NCBI GenBank assembly: GCA_963777165.1
Contig: CAVZPO010000007.1
Span: forward strand, 1 to 64,000
DNA from: DYJB01 sp963777165
GTDB lineage: Bacteria; Chloroflexota; Anaerolineae; Anaerolineales; E44-bin32
Direction of reading: 5' to 3'
Length of the DNA stretch: 64,000 nt
The notes under the pieces were generated by a model. The model was not told where the DNA came from. It worked only from the letters and a program-made list of their open reading frames with translations, and did no database searches. Of the stretch, positions 19,704-29,451 are shown in pieces; positions within the stretch are counted from its first letter, which is position 1; each line of letters opens with the position of its first letter. The position numbers and the translations under genes are program-made.

Positions 19704-19741
19704 GTGCGTCCGACCGATCGTGGCCGGCGAGGGCAGACGGG

Positions 19742-19918
19742 CTAGGCCTTCCAGTTGGTCTTCTTGACGTGGGCGTTCATCCGGACCGTCAGGCGCATGC
19801 GGCCCTTGAGGCGGCGGCGCTTGAGAACGGTTCGGCCCTGGCGCGTCGCCATGCGGGCGCGGAACCCGTGGACGCGCACGCGGCGGCGGATCTTCGGTTG
19901 GTAGGTTCGTTTCGGCAT
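19742..19918 (-). CDS. rpmH: 50S ribosomal protein L34
   Basis: 58 residues, intact. The start MPKRTYQPKIRRR, the centre GFRARMATRQGRTVLKRRR and the L34 hallmark RRLKGR are all present. The C-terminus is longer than the usual 44-47 residues, ending VRMNAHVKKTNWKA. It is the first gene of the minus-strand unit rpmH-rnpA-yidD-lipoprotein-yidC-jag. A near-consensus promoter lies 34 bases upstream. No strong Shine-Dalgarno sequence precedes the ATG. Confidence 0.97.
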   Translation of the reverse strand: MPKRTYQPKIRRRVRVHGFRARMATRQGRTVLKRRRLKGRMRLTVRMNAHVKKTNWKA

Positions 19919-19952
19919 TGACGTTCACCCGGACACTAGACGTAGACAGGCG

Positions 19953-19981
19953 ATTATACCGCCCCGGCGCCGCTCGGTCAA
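19953..19981 (-). promoter_or_regulatory. near-consensus sigma-70-type promoter of rpmH
   Basis: Read on the minus strand: TTGACC (19981-19976), 17 bases, TATAAT (19958-19953). The -10 is a perfect match and the spacer is ideal. Transcription would start near 19946, giving a leader of about 28 bases before rpmH. It is the strongest promoter seen in the window. Confidence 0.8.
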
Positions 19982-20040
19982 TCGCCAACTCCCGCTGCCC
20001 CCACGAGACCTTCGGGGCGGCCGGGAGCCGAAGCCGATGG

Positions 20041-20069
20041 TTGCCCGCAGGCTCTGCCTTGGATATACT
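20041..20069 (+). promoter_or_regulatory. promoter of parA, apparently giving a leaderless mRNA
   Basis: TTGCCC (20041-20046), 17 bases, TATACT (20064-20069). The GTG start of parA begins only 8 bases after the -10, which is where transcription itself should start. Confidence 0.6.
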
Positions 20070-20077
20070 CCCCACCC

Positions 20078-21076
<999 letters not shown>

Positions 21077-21081
21077 GGTGC

Positions 21082-22367
21082 CTAGATGTCGACGCGCTCG
21101 ATGATCGCGCCCAGGGCGCGCAGCTTCTCCTCGATGCGTTCGTAGCCTCGGTCGATCTGAGAGATGTTGCGGATGGTCGAGGACCCCCGGCCCGCCAGTG
21201 CGGCCAGCACCAGCGCCAGGCCGGCGCGGATGTCCGGGCTCTCCAGCGTCTCGCCCACCAATTGCCTCGGCCCCTCGACGATACAGCGGTGCGGGTCGCA
21301 CAGGATGATGCGGGCGCCCATCGACACCAGCTTGTCGATGAAGAACATGCGGCCTTCGAACATCCAATCGTGGAACAGGACGGTGCCCTGCGACTGGCTG
21401 GCCACGACGATCGCCACGCTCATCAGATCGGTTGGGAAGGCGGGCCAGGGCATCACGCTGATCGACGGGATCGCGCCGCCCAGATCCGGCTCGACCTGCA
21501 GTTTCTGATCGGCCGGGACGACGATGTCCTGGCCGTCCACTTCCCACTCGGCCCCCAGGCGGCGAAACACCAGCCGGGCCATGTTGAGGTGTTCCGGTCC
21601 GGCGGCGCGGACGCGCACCGATCCGCCGGTCACCAGCGCCGCGCCGATGTAGCTGACCACTTCCAGGTAGTCGGCGCCGATGGTGAAGTCGCCGCCGGAC
21701 AGGCCCTCGACGCCGTGGATGTGAAGCGTGTTCGACCCGATGTTGTCGATGCGCGCGCCCAGCGCATTCAGGAAGTTGCACAGGTCCTGCACGTGTGGCT
21801 CGGAGGCGGCATTGCGCAGGGTGGTCTCGCCGCGGCCGTGACGCTGGCCATGATGGCGTTCTCGGTCGCCGTCACGCTGGCTTCGTCGAGCAGGATCTCG
21901 GCCCCGCTCAGCCTGCGCGAGGCGGAGAAGTTGAACTCGCGATTCTTGTAGGCCACATCGGCGCCCAGGGCGCGCAGTGCCAGGATGTGCGTGTCGATCC
22001 GCCGTCGGCCGATCACGTCCCCGCCGGGAGGCGGAAGCGAAACGCCTCCGGATCGAACGGTCATCGGCCCGGCGAGCAGGATCGAGGCGCGCATCCGCCG
22101 ACAGATGTCCGGGTCGAGGTCGGCGCGCCGAACCTCGGCCGCCTGCACGCGCCAGGTGTGGGGGTCGAGGCGTTCGATCTGCACGCCCAGGCTCTCGAGC
22201 AGGCCGCACATCGTGCGCACGTCGCCGATATCCGGGACATTGCGCAGGACCACCGGCTGTTCGGTGAGCAGGCAGGCGGCAAGCAGGGGCAGGGCGGCGT
22301 TCTTGTTGCCGGAGGGCGTCACCTCGCCGTGGATCGCGTGCCCGCCCTCAATGCGAAAGGTCTGCAT
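21082..22367 (-). CDS. murA: UDP-N-acetylglucosamine 1-carboxyvinyltransferase (one frameshift), Asp-type active site
   Basis: About 428 residues of MurA, the first committed enzyme of peptidoglycan synthesis, transferring enolpyruvate from PEP to UDP-GlcNAc. The PEP-binding Lys22 is in PSGNKNA. The active-site loop reads PPPGGDVIGRRRIDTH, so Asp117 stands where most MurA enzymes have the Cys attacked by fosfomycin. Later landmarks are DYLEVVSYIGAAL, FPTDLMSVAIVVA and the end RGYERIEEKLRALGA. The frame breaks once, near 21835, around ASVTAAA / GETTLRNAA. The ATG lies 4 bases after the stop of the SAM-hydrolase gene, so the two form an operon. Confidence 0.93.
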
Positions 22368-22370
22368 GGG

Positions 22371-23219
22371 TTATCCCTCGTAGACGAGCGTGACCTGGAT
22401 CCCCGGGCGAAGCCCGAGGCGTTCATCGGCGCGCCCACCGTGCACGCCGATCTCGAGCAGCCTGCTGCTCCCGATGTACGCCAGCGCCTCTCCGGGGGCA
22501 CGTCGGCATAGGTGTTCGAGAGCGGCAGCTGCAAGTGCGGGCCGATGCGCACGCGCGCCGCGGAGGCCTCGAAGGCCACCGGGGCCAGCGGCTGCCAGCA
22601 GGGTGTCAACTCGACGCGCGTCCCGGCGCGGCGCAGGCCCCCCAGGCTGGTGAGCGCATTGCCGAAGACGTCAATCTTCAAGACCTCACCGGTCGCGCTC
22701 CGGTTGCTCAGGTCAAGGCGCGGGGAGGGAAGGGTCTCCAGAGACTCGGCAGGCAAACCCAGATCGCTCAGCGCCGCGCCTGTCGCCAACCGCGCCGCAG
22801 CCGGTGCAAACACATCGCGACCGTGGAACGTCACGCTGGGGGCTTCCACCGACAGGCGGGCGACATCGAGGATCACGGCATTCGGCTTGCGGCCGGGTGG
22901 AAACAGGAAGGAGAACAGACCATTGTCGGGTCCGACGCCGTGTCCGTTCGGAAGCTGCACGGCGATAGGCCGGCGGCCGCCGCCGACGCCGGGATCAACA
23001 ACGGCCAGGAACACCGTGCCGGCCGGCAGGAAGTCGTGAGCCTGCCACAGGAGGAAGGCCGCAGTGCGTATGTCGCCCGGCGGGACGTCGTGCGTCAGGT
23101 CGATGACTGCGCGCCTCAGGCGCGCGGCTGGCGAGCACTCCCTTGACGATCCCTGCGTACGCGTCGCGCGTCCCGAAGTCGGTGAGCAGGGCAATGGTCG
23201 GCCGTTCATGGTCCATCAT
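22371..23219 (-). CDS. SAM hydrolase / SAM hydroxide adenosyltransferase family protein (frameshifted)
   Basis: About 283 residues of the DUF62 family, which uses S-adenosylmethionine and water (or halide in the fluorinase branch). Visible elements are TIALLTDFGTRDAYAGIVKGV at the N-terminus, VIDLTHDVPPGDIRTAAFLL, LAVVDPGVGGGRRPIAV, GPDNGLFSF and KIDVFGNALTS. The DxxHxVxPxD-like segment THDVPPGD fits the hydrolase branch. Frameshifts lie near 23125 and 22490. MM at 23219 is the likely start, with the family first strand directly after it. The stop is 4 bases from murA ATG. Its physiological role in bacteria, perhaps control of SAM level, is uncertain. Confidence 0.85.
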
Positions 23220-23302
23220 GCGCAGGCATTCTATCCGAGGCATGGAGGGTGGTCAAACCTGCCGCCCAGAAGTGCAGCCGCGCTCCCGCGCACGGCCACG
23301 TA

Positions 23303-23322
23303 GGGCACGGCATGCCGTGCCC
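23303..23322. repeat. perfect 20-bp palindrome
   Basis: GGGCACGGCATGCCGTGCCC is self-complementary over all 20 bases and lies in the 220-base gap between two divergent genes. Flanking GTAG and CCTG extend the symmetry imperfectly. It may be a dispersed palindromic repeat, or an operator; no second copy is in this window. Confidence 0.6.
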
Positions 23323-23422
23323 CTGCCAATCCCCGCCAGATCGAGAGTGCCCGTCGGTGGGTCCCTGGAGGGCGCATAACGGCGCAAATCGCATCGGGCG
23401 GGGAGAGGGAATCGGAGCCGTG

Positions 23423-23431
23423 TGATAGAAT
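23423..23431 (+). promoter_or_regulatory. extended -10 promoter TGATAGAAT
   Basis: TGATAGAAT has the TGn extension and a near-consensus -10. The GTG at 23440 begins 8 bases after it, suggesting a leaderless message. The same TGnTAGAAT form occurs at 50071 and 53894. Confidence 0.5.
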
Positions 23432-23439
23432 CAAAGGTT

Positions 23440-24451
23440 GTGGAGACCCCCGGCTCGACCCCTCTCAAGCCACCCATCGGTATCCTGGCCTCGCTGGCGG
23501 CCGGGTTCGAGCGCATTGCCGCACGGCCGGTTCTGATCCTCCCGCCTCTGGCCCTCGACTTGTTCCTCTGGCTGGGCCCGCAGCTCCGGGCGACGGCCCT
23601 GATCCAAAGCCTGGCAGGCGCCATCGCCGTCCCGGGCGGTGTGGATCCGGCGCTGGCGCAGCAGGTCGAAGGCGTGCAGAAGGGGTTTGCCGAGCTGGCC
23701 CTGAGGTTCAACATCCTTTCGGCGCTTTCGGCGATCCCGGCCGGGATCCCGAGCCTGATGGCGGCGCGCATGCCGGCGGCCAACCCGGTCGGGTTTCCGC
23801 CAACGGGGGAAGCCAGCACTCTCCTGGCCGCCGCCGCGACCTGGGTGCTGCTTCACGCTCATTGGCCTCGGAATGGGGGCATTGTTCCAGATGGTCATCG
23901 CCCGACAGATGGCGCCTCAGGCGAGATCGCTTCGCTCGGGTTGGCCTGGGGGAGGTTCATCGCCCTGTCCGCGGGCATGTACGCCGGCCTGTTGGCCTTG
24001 ATGACCGGCGCGGCGATCGTCGTGTCGGTGGCCACGCTGCTCTTGCCGATCCTCGGCGCCGGCGTGATGTTCATTGTCTTCAGCTTCGCCTTCTGGCTGG
24101 CGATCTACCTGGCCTTCACACCTCACGGCATCATTCGCTACCGGTTTGGGGTGTGGAAGGCGATGCGCGCCAGCATGCAGGTCGTGCGCTGGAACATGCC
24201 TTCGAGCGTGGCGTTTCTGGCGCTGATCATGCTGGCGACCTACGCCGCCGGGTGGGTATGGGCGATGCCGGCGGAGGATTTCGTGGTTCAGCCTGCTGGC
24301 ACTCGTCGGGCACGCGTTTGTCAGCGCCACCCTGGTCGCCGCCAGTTATGCGTTCTACCAGGGGCGGCATGAGTGGATGGAGACGTTGCGCCGCGCCTTC
24401 CTGGCGCGCGCCGCGGCGGCGGCCATGCCGGCGCCGCGTGGAGAGGAGTGA
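23440..24451 (+). CDS. multi-pass membrane protein of unknown function (frameshifted)
   Basis: About 337 residues that I do not recognise. Several hydrophobic helices are visible: PVLILPPLALDLFLWL near residue 30, LLAAAATWVLL, then GMYAGLLALMTGAAIVVSVATLLL, FSFAFWLAIYLAF, VAFLALIMLATYAAGW and VGHAFVSATLVAASYAFY. The arrangement resembles membrane proteins of the DUF-type 'glycerophosphoryl' or YihY-like groups, but no motif decides it. Frameshifts lie near 23857 and 24292. GTG at 23440 is preferred to 23422 because the latter lies inside the promoter -10. The stop at 24449 precedes the gyrB start by 2 bases, so it is co-transcribed with gyrB. Confidence 0.7.
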
Positions 24452-24453
24452 CA

Positions 24454-26382
24454 GTGGCGAAGAAGGACGCCTCGGTAAGCAGTTACGCCGCCAAGGATAT
24501 CCAGGTCCTCGAGGGCCTGGAGGCGGTGCGCCGGCGGCCGGGGATGTACGTCGGCGGCACGGACATCAAGGCGCTCCACCACCTGGTGTACGAAGTCGTC
24601 GACAACTCGATCGACGAAGCGCTGGCCGGCGCCTGCGACCGAATCGATGTCGTCATTCACAAGGATGACAGCGTCACCGTGGAAGACAACGGGCGCGGCA
24701 TCCCGGTGGACATCCACCCGGACAAGAAGAAGCCGGCGCTCGAGATCGTGATGACCATGCTTCACGCCGGCGGGAAGTTCGGCGGCGGCGGGTACAAGGT
24801 GTCGGGCGGGCTGCACGGCGTCGGGGTTTCGGCGGTCAACGCCCTGTCCGAGTGGTGCGAGGTCGAGGTCCGGCGCGACGGGAAGGTCCACGCCCAGCGC
24901 TATGAACGCGGCGCGCCCACCGGTCCGGTCAAGGTCATTGGGAAAGCGGTAGGCGAGGGCACCGGGACCAAAACGACCTACCTGTTCGACCGCAAGATCT
25001 TCAAGGAAGAGGGCGCCACTTACCGCTTCGAGACGCTGGTGCAGCGCTTCCGCGAGATGGCCTTCGTCACCCGCGGGGTGACGATCGACCTGACCGACGA
25101 GCGCGACGGCCGGGGGATGACCTTCTACTTCGAAGGCGGAATCACGTCCTTCGTGCGCTACCTCAACCGCAACCGCGAGGTGCTGCACCCGGTGGTGCAC
25201 GTCGAGCGCGAGCTCGAAGGGACGGGCATCGAGGTGGCGCTGCAGTACACCGACGCCTACGCCGAGTTGGTCTACTCCTTCGCCAACACCATCAACACCG
25301 TCGACGGCGGCACGCATCTGACGGGTTTGCGGGCGGCGATCACACGGACGATCAACGACTACGCGCGCAAGGCCGGGTTGCTCAAGGACTCCGATCCGAA
25401 CTTCTCCGGCGATGACACCCGCGAAGGCCTGACGGCCATCGTCTCCATCAAGCACCGCGACCCGCAGTTCGAGAGCCAGACCAAGGTCAAGCTGATGAAT
25501 GCCGAGGCCCAGACCCAGGTCCAGCAGGTCATGGGCGAAGCGTTCAGCGTCTTCCTGGAGGAGAACCCCAAGGCCGGCCGGGCGATCGTCCAGAAGTGTC
25601 TGACCTCGGCCCGGGCGCGCGATGCGGCCAAGAAGGCCCGCGATCTGGTCATCCGCAAGAGCGCGCTGGAAAGCCTGACGCTGCCCGGCAAGCTGGCCGA
25701 CTGCTCGGAGCGTGAGCCGAACAAGTGCGAGCTGTACATCGTCGAGGGCGACTCGGCCGGCGGCTCCGCCAAGCAGGGCCGCGACCGGCACTTCCAGGCC
25801 ATCCTGCCGCTGCGCGGCAAGATCCTGAACACCGAGCGCGCCCGGCTGGACAAGATCCTGGGCAACAACGAGGTCAAGTCGCTGATCTCCGCCCTGGGCA
25901 CCGGCATCGGTGAGACCTTCGACCTCGAGGGCCTGCGCTACGGCCGGATCATTATCATGACCGACGCCGACGTCGATGGCAGCCATATCCGCACGCTGCT
26001 GCTGACGTTCTTCTTCCGCTACATGCCCACGCTGATCGATGCCGGCCATCTGTTCATCGCCCAGCCTCCGCTGTTCCGCATTGCCTACAAGTCCAAGGTG
26101 CAGTATGCCTACAGCGAAAGCGATCGGGAGAAAGTACTCAAAGGGTTGGACGGAGGCGCAGAGAAGGCCACCATCTCGCGCTACAAGGGCCTGGGCGAAA
26201 TGAACCCGGAGCAGCTGTGGGAGACGACGATGGATCCAGCCCACCGCACGCTGATGCAGGTCTCCGTCGATGACGCCGCCGTCGCCGACCGGACTTTCGA
26301 CATGCTGATGGGCGAAGCCGTTCCACCGCGCCGGAGATTCATTCAGACGCACGCGCGCGAGGTCCGCAACCTCGACATCTAG
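24454..26382 (+). CDS. gyrB: DNA gyrase subunit B
   Basis: 642 residues, intact. The GHKL ATPase domain shows EAVRRRPGMYVGG, EVVDNSIDEA with the catalytic Glu, VEDNGRGIPV and GGLHGVGVSAVN. The TOPRIM domain has EGDSAGGSAKQGRDR, PLRGKILN and DADVDGSHIRTLLLTFFFR. It ends with QTHAREVRNLDI, the usual gyrase B terminus. The size (about 640) matches the short gyrB form without the enterobacterial insertion. GTG at 24454 follows GGAGAGGAG and is 2 bases from the upstream stop. ParE is the alternative, but the intact C-terminal motif favours GyrB. It is not next to dnaN/recF, as it often is elsewhere. Confidence 0.95.
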   Translation: MAKKDASVSSYAAKDIQVLEGLEAVRRRPGMYVGGTDIKALHHLVYEVVDNSIDEALAGACDRIDVVIHKDDSVTVEDNGRGIPVDIHPDKKKPALEIVMTMLHAGGKFGGGGYKVSGGLHGVGVSAVNALSEWCEVEVRRDGKVHAQRYERGAPTGPVKVIGKAVGEGTGTKTTYLFDRKIFKEEGATYRFETLVQRFREMAFVTRGVTIDLTDERDGRGMTFYFEGGITSFVRYLNRNREVLHPVVHVERELEGTGIEVALQYTDAYAELVYSFANTINTVDGGTHLTGLRAAITRTINDYARKAGLLKDSDPNFSGDDTREGLTAIVSIKHRDPQFESQTKVKLMNAEAQTQVQQVMGEAFSVFLEENPKAGRAIVQKCLTSARARDAAKKARDLVIRKSALESLTLPGKLADCSEREPNKCELYIVEGDSAGGSAKQGRDRHFQAILPLRGKILNTERARLDKILGNNEVKSLISALGTGIGETFDLEGLRYGRIIIMTDADVDGSHIRTLLLTFFFRYMPTLIDAGHLFIAQPPLFRIAYKSKVQYAYSESDREKVLKGLDGGAEKATISRYKGLGEMNPEQLWETTMDPAHRTLMQVSVDDAAVADRTFDMLMGEAVPPRRRFIQTHAREVRNLDI

Positions 26383-26411
26383 CACCCACGTCCGGAGTAC
26401 TCGTCGAACCC

Positions 26412-26441
26412 GAGGGGGCACACCATCCGGCGTGCCCTCTC
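26412..26441 (+). terminator. terminator of gyrB
   Basis: GAGGGGGCAC and GTGCCCTCTC pair over 10 positions with one G-T pair around a 10-base loop, 30 bases after the stop. TGTCGTC follows; no long T-run. Confidence 0.55.
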
Positions 26442-26567
26442 TGTCGTCAAGTCATGACGGCTCGCTGTGCTTCGGCGTGCGGCCGGCGAGCTCCTGCCCG
26501 GGCCGGGGTGATGCCCGGACCACAGGAATTGCGCGCGACTTCCGGTTGCCCTTCCTTGTAGTAGCCT

Positions 26568-27122
26568 ATGAGCATGCAAGCCAACGAAGACGGCGTGCTG
26601 GTCACCCAAGTCCGTGGAGGCAGCCTGGAGGCGTACGGCGAGCTGGTGCGCCGCTACCAGGGCTCGGTGTTTGGCGTCTGCTACCGCCTGCTTGGTGAAC
26701 GACGGGAGGCCGAGGATCTGGCCCAGGATGCCTTCCTGCGGGGGTATGAACGCTTGGAGACGTTCGATCTAGCGTACCCGTTCGGGCCCTGGATCCGCCG
26801 TGTGGCGGCGAACCTGTGCCTGAACCGTCTGCAGCGCCGGCAGCCGGTGCTGCTCGAGTTCGACGACGAGGCCGGCCTGCGTGGGGCACCGCCCGGCCCG
26901 TCGCCGGAGACGGCGGCCGAGAAACACCAGCAGGCGCAGGCCATCCGGCAGGCGATCCTGATGCTGCCACCGGTGTACCGGGCGGTGATCGAACTGCGTC
27001 ACTTCCAGGACGCCAGCTACGAGGAGATCGCCTCAACGCTGGGGCTCCGCCTGTCGGAAGTGAAGTCCCACCTGTATCGGGCACGCCAGATGCTGTCCAG
27101 GAGGCTGACGGGAAATGAATGA
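26568..27122 (+). CDS. ECF-family RNA polymerase sigma factor
   Basis: 184 residues, intact. Region 2 covers about residues 20-85 (YGELVRRYQGSVFGVCYRLL, EAEDLAQDAFLRGYERL), and region 4 covers about 120-180 (LPPVYRAVIELRHFQDASYEEIA, then LSEVKSHLYRARQMLSRRL). Between them is a Pro-rich linker. It directs RNA polymerase to stress or envelope promoters. The ATG overlaps nothing upstream; an internal ATG at 26574 is an alternative. Its gene overlaps the next, anti-sigma, gene by 8 bases, the standard organisation of an ECF sigma with its membrane-bound inhibitor. Confidence 0.93.
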   Translation: MSMQANEDGVLVTQVRGGSLEAYGELVRRYQGSVFGVCYRLLGERREAEDLAQDAFLRGYERLETFDLAYPFGPWIRRVAANLCLNRLQRRQPVLLEFDDEAGLRGAPPGPSPETAAEKHQQAQAIRQAILMLPPVYRAVIELRHFQDASYEEIASTLGLRLSEVKSHLYRARQMLSRRLTGNE

Positions 27123-27762
27123 TCAACAGTCCACCTGGCACATCGGGCACGAAGCGATCTACGACTACCTGGATCGCACCCTCGGCGCGCAGGCAATGGC
27201 GGAGATCGATCGGCATGTACAGCGCTGCGCGCAGTGTGCGCGGGCGATGCGAGAGGCACGCGCGCTGTTCGAGGGTCTCCCGACTCTGGACACCCCGCCG
27301 CTGCAAGTCGATCTGACGCCAAGGGTGATCGCCGGGCTTCTGGCAGCGCGCAGGAGTGCCGTCCGCTGGCGGTGGGTGTTGGCCGGGCAGGCGGCCGCGG
27401 CGATCGTCGGGCTGGCGGCTCTCGGAGTCCACCTGGAGGGGTGGCTGACGCAGGCGCTGGGCGACCCGGCGCTCGTGGCCGTCCGACAGATGGGCACTCG
27501 GTTCCTGTCCGAACTCGCCACATGGCTGGCCCCGTTCCTGGACCTTATCCCGTCCCTGCCCACGCGGCTGGCCCCGATACGCCTGCCTCTGCCGCACCTG
27601 GACGGCCCGGCGGCGGTTTGGGGTGTGCTGGCTGGGAGCGCGCTCCTGCTCGGGGTGTTGGGGAATGCGCTGTTGTTGCGGGCTCAGGGAGGCGCGGTTC
27701 CGTCGGTGGCCGGGCACGGGAACGGGAACAGCACGGCGGGCGATGGGAGAAGCAGAAGGTGA
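27115..27762 (+). CDS. zinc-finger membrane anti-sigma factor
   Basis: 215 residues, intact. The N-terminal anti-sigma domain has the ZAS pattern H..., then HVQRCAQC (about residues 38-45), which binds zinc and the sigma factor. A transmembrane helix follows (WVLAGQAAAAIVGLAALGVHL, about 82-105), then an extracytoplasmic part and a second hydrophobic segment near the C-terminus (VWGVLAGSALLLGVLGNALLL). It is expected to hold the upstream sigma inactive at the membrane until a signal arrives. Its stop overlaps a GTG that starts the next gene, so three genes form one unit. Confidence 0.88.
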   Translation: MNDQQSTWHIGHEAIYDYLDRTLGAQAMAEIDRHVQRCAQCARAMREARALFEGLPTLDTPPLQVDLTPRVIAGLLAARRSAVRWRWVLAGQAAAAIVGLAALGVHLEGWLTQALGDPALVAVRQMGTRFLSELATWLAPFLDLIPSLPTRLAPIRLPLPHLDGPAAVWGVLAGSALLLGVLGNALLLRAQGGAVPSVAGHGNGNSTAGDGRSRR

Positions 27763-28803
27763 CCGAGGGGATCTCGACGAAGGCACGAGGCGAGACCAAG
27801 GCGCGGAGAGGACTTTCACCGGCGTTGGTGCTCTTTTTCCTCTCGCCGATGACGGCCGAGCTATTGACCGGGTCGGCACCGCCCGCCGAGTTTTTCAGCC
27901 CGTTCTCGCTGCTGGTGTTGAGTGCGTTGTACGGGAGCGGCGCCATCCTGATCCGCGAGCTGGCCCTCCGCTGGCGCAAGGGTTGGCCAACGATCCTGAT
28001 GCTCGGCGCGGCCTACGGCATCGTCGAGGAAGGCCTGATGGTCAAGAGCTTCTTCGATCCACAGTGGGTCGATCTGGGGCGCCTGGGGGTCTACGGTCGT
28101 TGGGCGGGGGTGAACTGGGTGTGGAGCCTCGGCCTGACGCTGTTCCACGCCGTGTGGAGCATCGGCATCCCGATCCTGTTGGTCACGCGCATGTTCCCGG
28201 AACGTGCGGCCGAGCCGTGGGTCGGGCGGCGCATGCTGCGCTTCCTCGGCCGGGCTCTTGGCGGTGGATGTCGCGTTTGGTTTCTTCGCCCTCACTCCCT
28301 ATCGACCGCCGGCAATTCCCTACCTGATGGCCGGTTTGACCGTGCTCGTGTTGTACGTTCTGGCGCGCAGGCTGCCCGTCGATTTCGGCGCGGTTCGCCG
28401 GGACGAGAGCCAGGACGACCGGCCTCGGACGAAGCGCCGGTTTGTCTGCGGGTTCGTGGGGGCCATCGCCTTTTTCGCCATCCTGTGGGGAATCCCGAAC
28501 ACCGGCGTCCGCCCGGAGGCAACGATGGTGCTGCTCGCGCTTCTGGCAGCAGGGGTCGTCATCGGTCTGAGGTACGGTGGGGCACCCTCTCGCTGGACAC
28601 CCCGCCGTCAGCTTGCTCTGGCGAGCGGTGCCCTTGGCTTCTTCATTGTCCTTGCCCCACTGCAGCAACTCGATCCTGCGCACGCGGTGGAGCGACGCGG
28701 CATGGCGTTGGTCGGGCTGGCGATGGCCTGCCTGCTGGTGTGGCTCGCCTGGCGAGCGCGCAATGCCGAGCGAGCGCTGGCGGGCGCAGCTTCGCCGGCA
28801 TGA
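27759..28803 (+). CDS. multi-pass membrane protein of unknown function (one frameshift)
   Basis: About 347 residues not recognised. Roughly ten hydrophobic helices are seen, for example LSPALVLFFLSPM, LVLSALYGSGAILI, TILMLGAAYGIVEE, IGIPILLVTRMF, then after a shift near 28252 VDVAFGFFALTPY, IPYLMAGLTVLVLYVLA and GAIAFFAILWGIPN. The pair GIVEEG in the third helix is reminiscent of intramembrane-protease families but is not enough to call one. The GTG at 27759 overlaps the anti-sigma stop (GTGA), so it is likely co-regulated with the sigma/anti-sigma pair and may be a signal-sensing partner; that role is inference. Confidence 0.75.
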
Positions 28804-28881
28804 GAACGATCGGGAGGGGTGGCGAACCCCTCACGTATTCCGCAGGGGCCGGCGTGCGGCCCGAGGAAACTGGGAGGAACG

Positions 28882-29373
28882 ATGGATCAACTGATTGGAT
28901 TGCTCGTGGCTGTCCCGCTGCTGGGCGCAACGCTCGTGGGCCTGTTCGTCGTGATGAACGCGCTGTTCACGTCGTGGATCGCGCGAACCTGCCAGACGGC
29001 TGAGACCCAGGCAGCGCGGAGCTTCCTGGTGGGTCTGGTGAACCTGGTCTTCGTGGGCGCGTTGATCTCGGCGGTGATCGCGCTGGCGGACGGCACCGGC
29101 CTCGACTTCCTTATCGTCGTGGCCGTCCTGCTGGCCGTGGTGCTCGCCATTGCCACTGCCTTCGGATTGGCGGCGATGGTCCAGGTCATTGGTGCTCGGC
29201 TGGTGCCCGGGGGGCAGGGGTTGCGGCCCGGCATCTGGGGCACCATCGCCCTCTTGCTTGGCTGCCTGACGCCCTACGTCGGGTGGTTCGGGCTGCTGCC
29301 GTACGTCGCCCTGCGCGGTCTTGGGGCGTTCGTTCTTGTGCTATTCGGCAAGCGCCAGGCCAGCGCGGCCTGA
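28882..29373 (+). CDS. small four-helix membrane protein of unknown function
   Basis: 163 residues, intact, no family recognised. Helices are LIGLLVAVPLLGATLVGLFVVMN, FLVGLVNLVFVGALISAVIAL, FLIVVAVLLAVVLAIATAFG and a C-terminal pair around WGTIALLLGCLTPYVGWFGLLPY. The gene starts at an ATG with GGGAGGAACG in front and ends in a bidirectional hairpin shared with the converging peptidase gene. The pattern is that of an integral membrane helper, but no partner is evident apart from the preceding membrane gene. Confidence 0.75.
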   Translation: MDQLIGLLVAVPLLGATLVGLFVVMNALFTSWIARTCQTAETQAARSFLVGLVNLVFVGALISAVIALADGTGLDFLIVVAVLLAVVLAIATAFGLAAMVQVIGARLVPGGQGLRPGIWGTIALLLGCLTPYVGWFGLLPYVALRGLGAFVLVLFGKRQASAA

Positions 29374-29397
29374 GTCAGCGTTGCAAGGTGAAAAGAT

Positions 29398-29425
29398 GCG
29401 CCGCAGGCCACTCGGCCTGCGGCGC
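29398..29425 (-). terminator. strong 12-bp hairpin shared by converging genes
   Basis: GCGCCGCAGGCC and GGCCTGCGGCGC form a perfect 12-bp stem with an ACTC loop. On the minus strand it is followed by ATCTTTTC, so it best fits termination of the peptidase transcript; on the plus side it can serve the membrane-protein gene. Confidence 0.75.
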
Positions 29426-29451
29426 CCCGCGTCGGGTGCACGCCCGCTGGG

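Noticed and set aside
19919..20077. Possible replication origin next to rpmH
   Set aside because: No DnaA boxes or AT-rich unwinding region are present in this 159-base gap and dnaA is absent.
24355..26421. 688-codon open frame on the minus strand across gyrB
   Set aside because: It mirrors gyrB codon by codon, has no domain motif or ribosome-binding site; long antisense frames are common in GC-rich genes.
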